Below are positions 63,501 through 64,000 of a DNA stretch of 64,000 nt, piece after piece. The DNA comes from Arbacia lixula. Taxonomy: Eukaryota > Echinodermata > Echinoidea > Arbacioida > Arbaciidae. The first letter of the stretch is position 1; every line of letters begins with the position of its first letter. The notes beneath the pieces were generated by a model, which was not told where the DNA came from, searched no databases, and was given only the letters and a program-made list of their open reading frames with translations. A program made the position numbers and the translations under genes. The stretch lies in assembly GCA_963669155.1 (NCBI GenBank), contig OZ022596.1, forward strand, positions 9,916,353 to 9,980,352, in the 5' to 3' direction.

Positions 63501-64000
63501 TATGCATGTACCATTCATAAAGTACAAGGTTTGACATTAGATAAAGCTGTTGTGTCATTAAAAACTATTTTTCAATCTGGACAAGCATATGTTGGGCTCA
63601 GTCGGGTTACTTCCTTATCTGGACTTGTCATAGAAAATTTTGATCAAAAACGCATACACTGTAATCCACAAATCAAAGAAAGCATGGATAAAATGACTCC
63701 TTTTATCGAGGAAAGCACTTCGGAAGATGTCAATGTTCACAATTTCTCGTTGATCATGCAAAATATACAGGGTTTGAAACAGCACTTTATAGATTTCAAA
63801 TCCCAGTGTCAATTTTTAAATACAGATTTTATATGTTTTACAGAAACATGGATAAACAATGAGAATATTTTGGATGTTCTTATAGACAACTTTAGATTTT
63901 ATCATCAGCCACGACATCTTTCATACTGCAATTCTGGTGATGGAAAGCAATTCAAAGAACAATCACATGGAGGTGTTGCAATGTATATCAAGCATGCACA
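54525..64000 (+). CDS. Helentron (Helitron2-type) Rep-helicase-endonuclease with PHD, C76-like and OTU protease domains; open past the window end
   Basis: One uninterrupted frame of at least 3,158 codons from the ATG at 54525 (A at -3, G at +4; in-frame TGA at 54465) to the window edge. Domains in order, by residue: PHD-like zinc finger (16-62: C16, C19, C32, C35, H40, C43, C60, C62); half of a C76-like protease domain (about 343-445, FDPHSR at 392); a full C76-like domain (about 665-850, GKQC with C681, FDSHSR with H812); OTU protease (about 1120-1250, DGNC with C1130, H1245 in HYDVV); Lys/Arg-rich 22-residue repeats (about 1400-1490); Cys-rich DUF6570-like region (about 1565-1690); Helitron Rep (about 1876-2330, HIH at 2093-2095, Y2293 and Y2297); PIF1-like SF1B helicase (GGAGTGKS with K2654, LIIDEISMVD, GDMYQLPP, IHKVQG, GLSRV); start of an exonuclease-endonuclease-phosphatase domain from about 3069 (NIQGL, FTETW). 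Rep and helicase drive rolling-circle transposition. The protease roles are unknown. The copy looks intact and recent. Confidence 0.92.
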   Translation, partial: MVAGTKTEGLEEVAECFICGKGVQKNENEVKCETCLRCYHVSCLNISCEDKLMDIRLVWICICGTNNISVRMFDQLGIPIDVNAYEPISPERDVEEQDCNPVEGVKKMTRDRCGRFTKKKRYVNKGQKRSCSPELKSVKKRRNEMYVPSVDEPVNEGKAFDMEKESCSRWESMKSRKTKFLEKKGGLTSVNMKCRLNDDECREFKKEQGVTYIGKSMRHLYCKSPRISKAPTTVPKSKVKGKNEKSRTCTSEVEIKDEVSVNDLKFMCRGRVCHDESKLCQRATDDCSKASEMAVLFSKQKSPSEWSPSDIDALTTCSMQFPSNSCDESEIAKGESISLSQVITGPLSEHTHPESLLNRLQESIENCDGCLISFSNQTFLVIRHETGYYIFDPHSRSRRGCYSRHGKSILMHTETWLGVYSYCIQLCNSLKLPRDVMYKLTQVVVTCMYRSKTDALKMPTSPRTVQYDTICDNAVVPQGEQFISTTDSIDHCSETCASSVSTVSSTTTASRVLLKQTSDEIPVDLKPYSMKSSCSQNESIEVCMDKKSPLTNHEVCDQEHAMVTKVKDAAEQKSKAEKVKREFSTAEHVKCPESFATDPVLTVQTEEANGIEIGTTKPIHQVTANPRSHNVQFASQVGHKYQSTSDLPNKCAKVNTEIRHVTQGTFHQGDQKFGNSSGKQCVANSLSALMYSKVKNANEWKCTDLDRVLNNGDELYCNIRKFNSVIEEYLLISDLFEFVDAYDQLFEIKTCESVGGLLDGDESLLAQSLTMPLKGILERELSSDSDGCFVTFAGCTFMVISGQDGFFIFDSHSRSRRGLLIEQGYSILLHTPSWQGVYKHCMRLAKTMGCPMCTECEVTSVNVKTTSGKSETLKGYPQLHDIPSGQLPSRSGQCANVSETSECSIQYDIFDELPSFNQSSTEESIQTQDLSCTDNANNPNMHFNGQQLKLKSVTIELTKLTETQLNSLCSKKGNIIKAVSDNDKKQKTENCTLQCESDLNDSELGEKLQNRKRTMSGKRKLKNIESDVEVSVDPCKKIRKTDSRQIEVKENNDLKNDENECETDPEELLILSEVRSTMWFKPLDEIRRKQCCRKVEIPDVDCHNSDYRLEVCTPLTEPRNIKHITGDGNCFYRAISFAITGNEGNHTVLRKAIVVHLLKNKEIFVSLLRTGYTSVADYISKSNILDNGTWATEMEIMVLANLIETDIYVYNDQLCRWSIFCGRNIQVGSVTTEKGIYLKHTHCIHYDVVLSVQSSESFSLDSEVDVKGNNISEMPDVQVKTIDRKTKKRRTPQSYNQTKVRKREQMREKRALMKKESNEKRDNDMSYKIKKQRQNIKYRHDIKFQKTHLNTMKSKYSDLQYRSKLLHSNKQKYITNEKYKESHKRTMRNKMRDLYTNNEHFKQKHSCIMRRSTRNKYQKNDHFKQTQKATMRVSMINKYKENDHFKQTQKATMRVSMRNKYQKNDHFKQTQKATMRASMRSKYKENEYFRKKQKVSMKNLSQTRYNNINIKQKKLLRLKMKYKTIENFRQNVMKQNRERAVAKTQEMSKFDNVLQEFRKIISHGPEFVCCVCFKLLFQNQVKKCTKTNYKLQRCINEEYLHVCNSQCESPCQIGQSSRSSLWICFTCHNKLKSGKVPAEANVNNLHLHRVPGELANLNSLEQHLIALNIPFMKLMALPRGGQNGVHGPVVCVPSNTYETVEMLPRPQTEDQLIRVKLKRKLSFKSYYKYKFVDKTKLMNALHYLKGSNKWYLDVNIDTKWKNTLDQNENDNETEVFETFGETHILNDIRELEEERDKEKDKIDDSRNAEMRGNNDPEDDLEERLCGIQLDTCLQPADIGQEILDQYFDDIICCAPCEGKSPVSVLQDESNEAKCFPVLFPQGQPTFHDKRNEKITLGRYLHNRLMHVDNRFARSTDYIFYAQYIYEIQQVLSQVSIALRQSRDKKDDTSTITASDLKDADTVQKILKSDKGYKFLKQIRGTPPYWQKTQKDVMAMVRQLGKPTWFASFSAADMRWPEIMNTLLTQQGDSRKSTELDWTEKCNLLRSNPVTVARMFDKRFHTFMNKVILSPAAPIGKIIDMVYRVEYQARGSPHIHSLLWVENAPELGIDKDKDVIRFIDTYISCQIPDKKEDPELYEIVSTVQQHSKKHSKSCKKKGTACRFHFPKPPSERTFIMKPEINKANDSGKNQCDVECQVKASVKAKSDAKELLSSVKDALSDGSEYNSTRHLFEKLGITQTHFEKAHNEIASQDNIVIKRDPHDVWVNQYNPNLLRCWNANMDLQYVTNPYACVAYIVSYMSKAEREMGMLLNHTLTEMEQGNKDAKESMKKIGQAYMQNREVSAQESVYRVCSLRLKECSRKVEFIPVGPDPVRMSLPLSVIQNKPDGDDDQNIWMPSKLDRYKARPRITEFKNMCLATFCSQYRILTASQEPSTKSKNVFKLDNNLGYIQKRTRTKDAIIRYPRFSASTSPDKYYLSILQLFLPHFYDEQLKPPTFKTHQEFFERGSVKLCGCEIQNVRSIVCTNQSVFEINAAAIDEAQEHLNKFGPQEDAWGLLCPETEVERLEHTRESVDLEDCDGDLDIPDLKREPKKDDYSIEFRSTKISKQDGHSLMRSLNEKQQSVFYKVRQWCLDTVNGKVVEPFHIFITGGAGTGKSHLVKSIYYEVSRILARMLHHPDDVSVLKVAPTGVAAYNINGHTIHSVLSIPINAQMPYQPLSEEKISVLRNKLSQLQILIIDEISMVDQKLMYYIHSRLRQIKQSRNQTAFAGVSVIAVGDMYQLPPVFGNSLYNDTLEGGLWNDNFKKVELEDIMRQKDDIEFAHLLNRLRVKEHADILCDGDIAMLTSRETGEECANVLHIYSSNKEVDAWNKKLLHKKCDDVICIKAEDTEKDARNGNKIREKPCTRKKNQLPNYLWIAVNARVMLIKNIDVNKGLTNGCFGNVVEIIWDQTKFKPVCIRVDFDKADVGIHSIKLSQESIGKKIIRQQFPLKLAYACTIHKVQGLTLDKAVVSLKTIFQSGQAYVGLSRVTSLSGLVIENFDQKRIHCNPQIKESMDKMTPFIEESTSEDVNVHNFSLIMQNIQGLKQHFIDFKSQCQFLNTDFICFTETWINNENILDVLIDNFRFYHQPRHLSYCNSGDGKQFKEQSHGGVAMYIKHA
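54570..54712 (+). other. PHD-like zinc finger at the N-terminus of the Helentron protein
   Basis: Spacing C-x2-C-x12-C-x2-C-x4-H-x2-C-x16-C-x-C, with W58 two residues before the last Cys pair, is PHD-like (C4HC3) with a shortened final pair (CIC). PHD fingers usually read histone tails. In a transposon protein this could guide target choice, which is inference. Confidence 0.6.
55551..55860 (+). other. Half C76-like protease domain (no catalytic Cys part)
   Basis: Residues about 343-445 repeat the C-terminal half of the domain at 665-850: GCLISFSNQTFLVI against GCFVTFAGCTFMVI, and YIFDPHSRSRRG against FIFDSHSRSRRG. The N-terminal half with GKQC is absent, so a partial internal duplication is likely and this copy should lack peptidase activity. 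Confidence 0.65.
56510..57080 (+). other. C76-like (herpes-tegument-type) cysteine protease domain
   Basis: GTFHQGDQKFGNSSGKQCVA, NSLSALMYSKVKNANEW and DLDRVLNNGDELY, then FIFDSHSRSRRG and SILLHTPSWQGVYKH. The Q-C, H and D positions match a papain-like fold of the kind seen in herpesvirus large-tegument deubiquitinases (MEROPS C76). The assignment rests on motif memory and needs a profile search. Confidence 0.5.
57885..58275 (+). other. OTU cysteine protease domain
   Basis: ITGDGNCFYRAISFAITGNE holds the Asp and Cys of the OTU triad. WATEMEIMVLANLIETDIYV and HYDVVLSV supply the conserved middle and His motif. OTU enzymes cleave ubiquitin chains. OTU domains are known in several animal Helitron proteins. 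Confidence 0.88.
58720..58985 (+). repeat. 22-residue basic repeats in the Helentron protein
   Basis: NDHFKQTQKATMRVSM, followed by [IR]NKY[QK][EK], is repeated three times with a 66-bp period, with weaker copies on both sides. Net charge is strongly positive, so nucleic-acid binding is plausible. Confidence 0.8.

Overview
The window looks like 64 kb of nuclear DNA from a marine invertebrate deuterostome. An echinoderm, probably a sea urchin, is my best guess. That is inference from the multi-MAM extracellular gene with short exons, dense microsatellites and MITEs, a Tx1-type LINE and a giant Helentron; no marker names the species. There is one 200-base run of Ns (26103-26302).

Left part (1-25.35 kb, minus strand): 22 consecutive exons of one gene for a large secreted or membrane-anchored protein made of MAM domains. 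Every exon joins the next in frame, giving about 1,084 codons, one MAM tail, six complete MAM domains and part of an eighth. Exon lengths and phases show that a three-MAM block (B-C-D, 22.35-13.24 kb) was tandemly duplicated to give E-F-G (12.57-1.40 kb). The 5' end of the gene lies to the right of the last exon seen (in or beyond the gap, or not recognised) and the 3' end lies left of base 1. The introns hold minisatellites, MITEs, a LINE tail and, repeatedly, small duplicated copies of exon edges that carry splice-site-like sequence.

Middle part (26.3-44.5 kb): a tandem array of about 1.62-1.63 kb units in two subfamilies. Six very similar B units are flanked by A units. Units with the full layout carry a tRNA-derived segment with an RNA polymerase III B box; units also carry palindromic TGACGTCA (CRE-like) sites, two CpG/Z-DNA-prone tracts and 0-3 copies of a hairpin module that largely explains the length differences. 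A TIR element with a perfect 8-bp target-site duplication sits just to the right (44850-45086).

Right part: a CpG-rich stretch with one protein-like ORF (45.9-47.4 kb); a decayed Tx1-clade LINE (about 47.6-52.03 kb); a MITE and minisatellites (52.2-53.6 kb); then a single uninterrupted ORF from 54525 past the window end (at least 3,158 codons). It encodes a Helentron-type Rep/helicase fused to an endonuclease, with an unusual N-terminal part: a PHD-like zinc finger, one and a half copies of a C76-like (herpes-tegument-like) cysteine protease domain, an OTU cysteine protease, basic 22-residue repeats and a Cys-rich region. This is the most striking system in the window.
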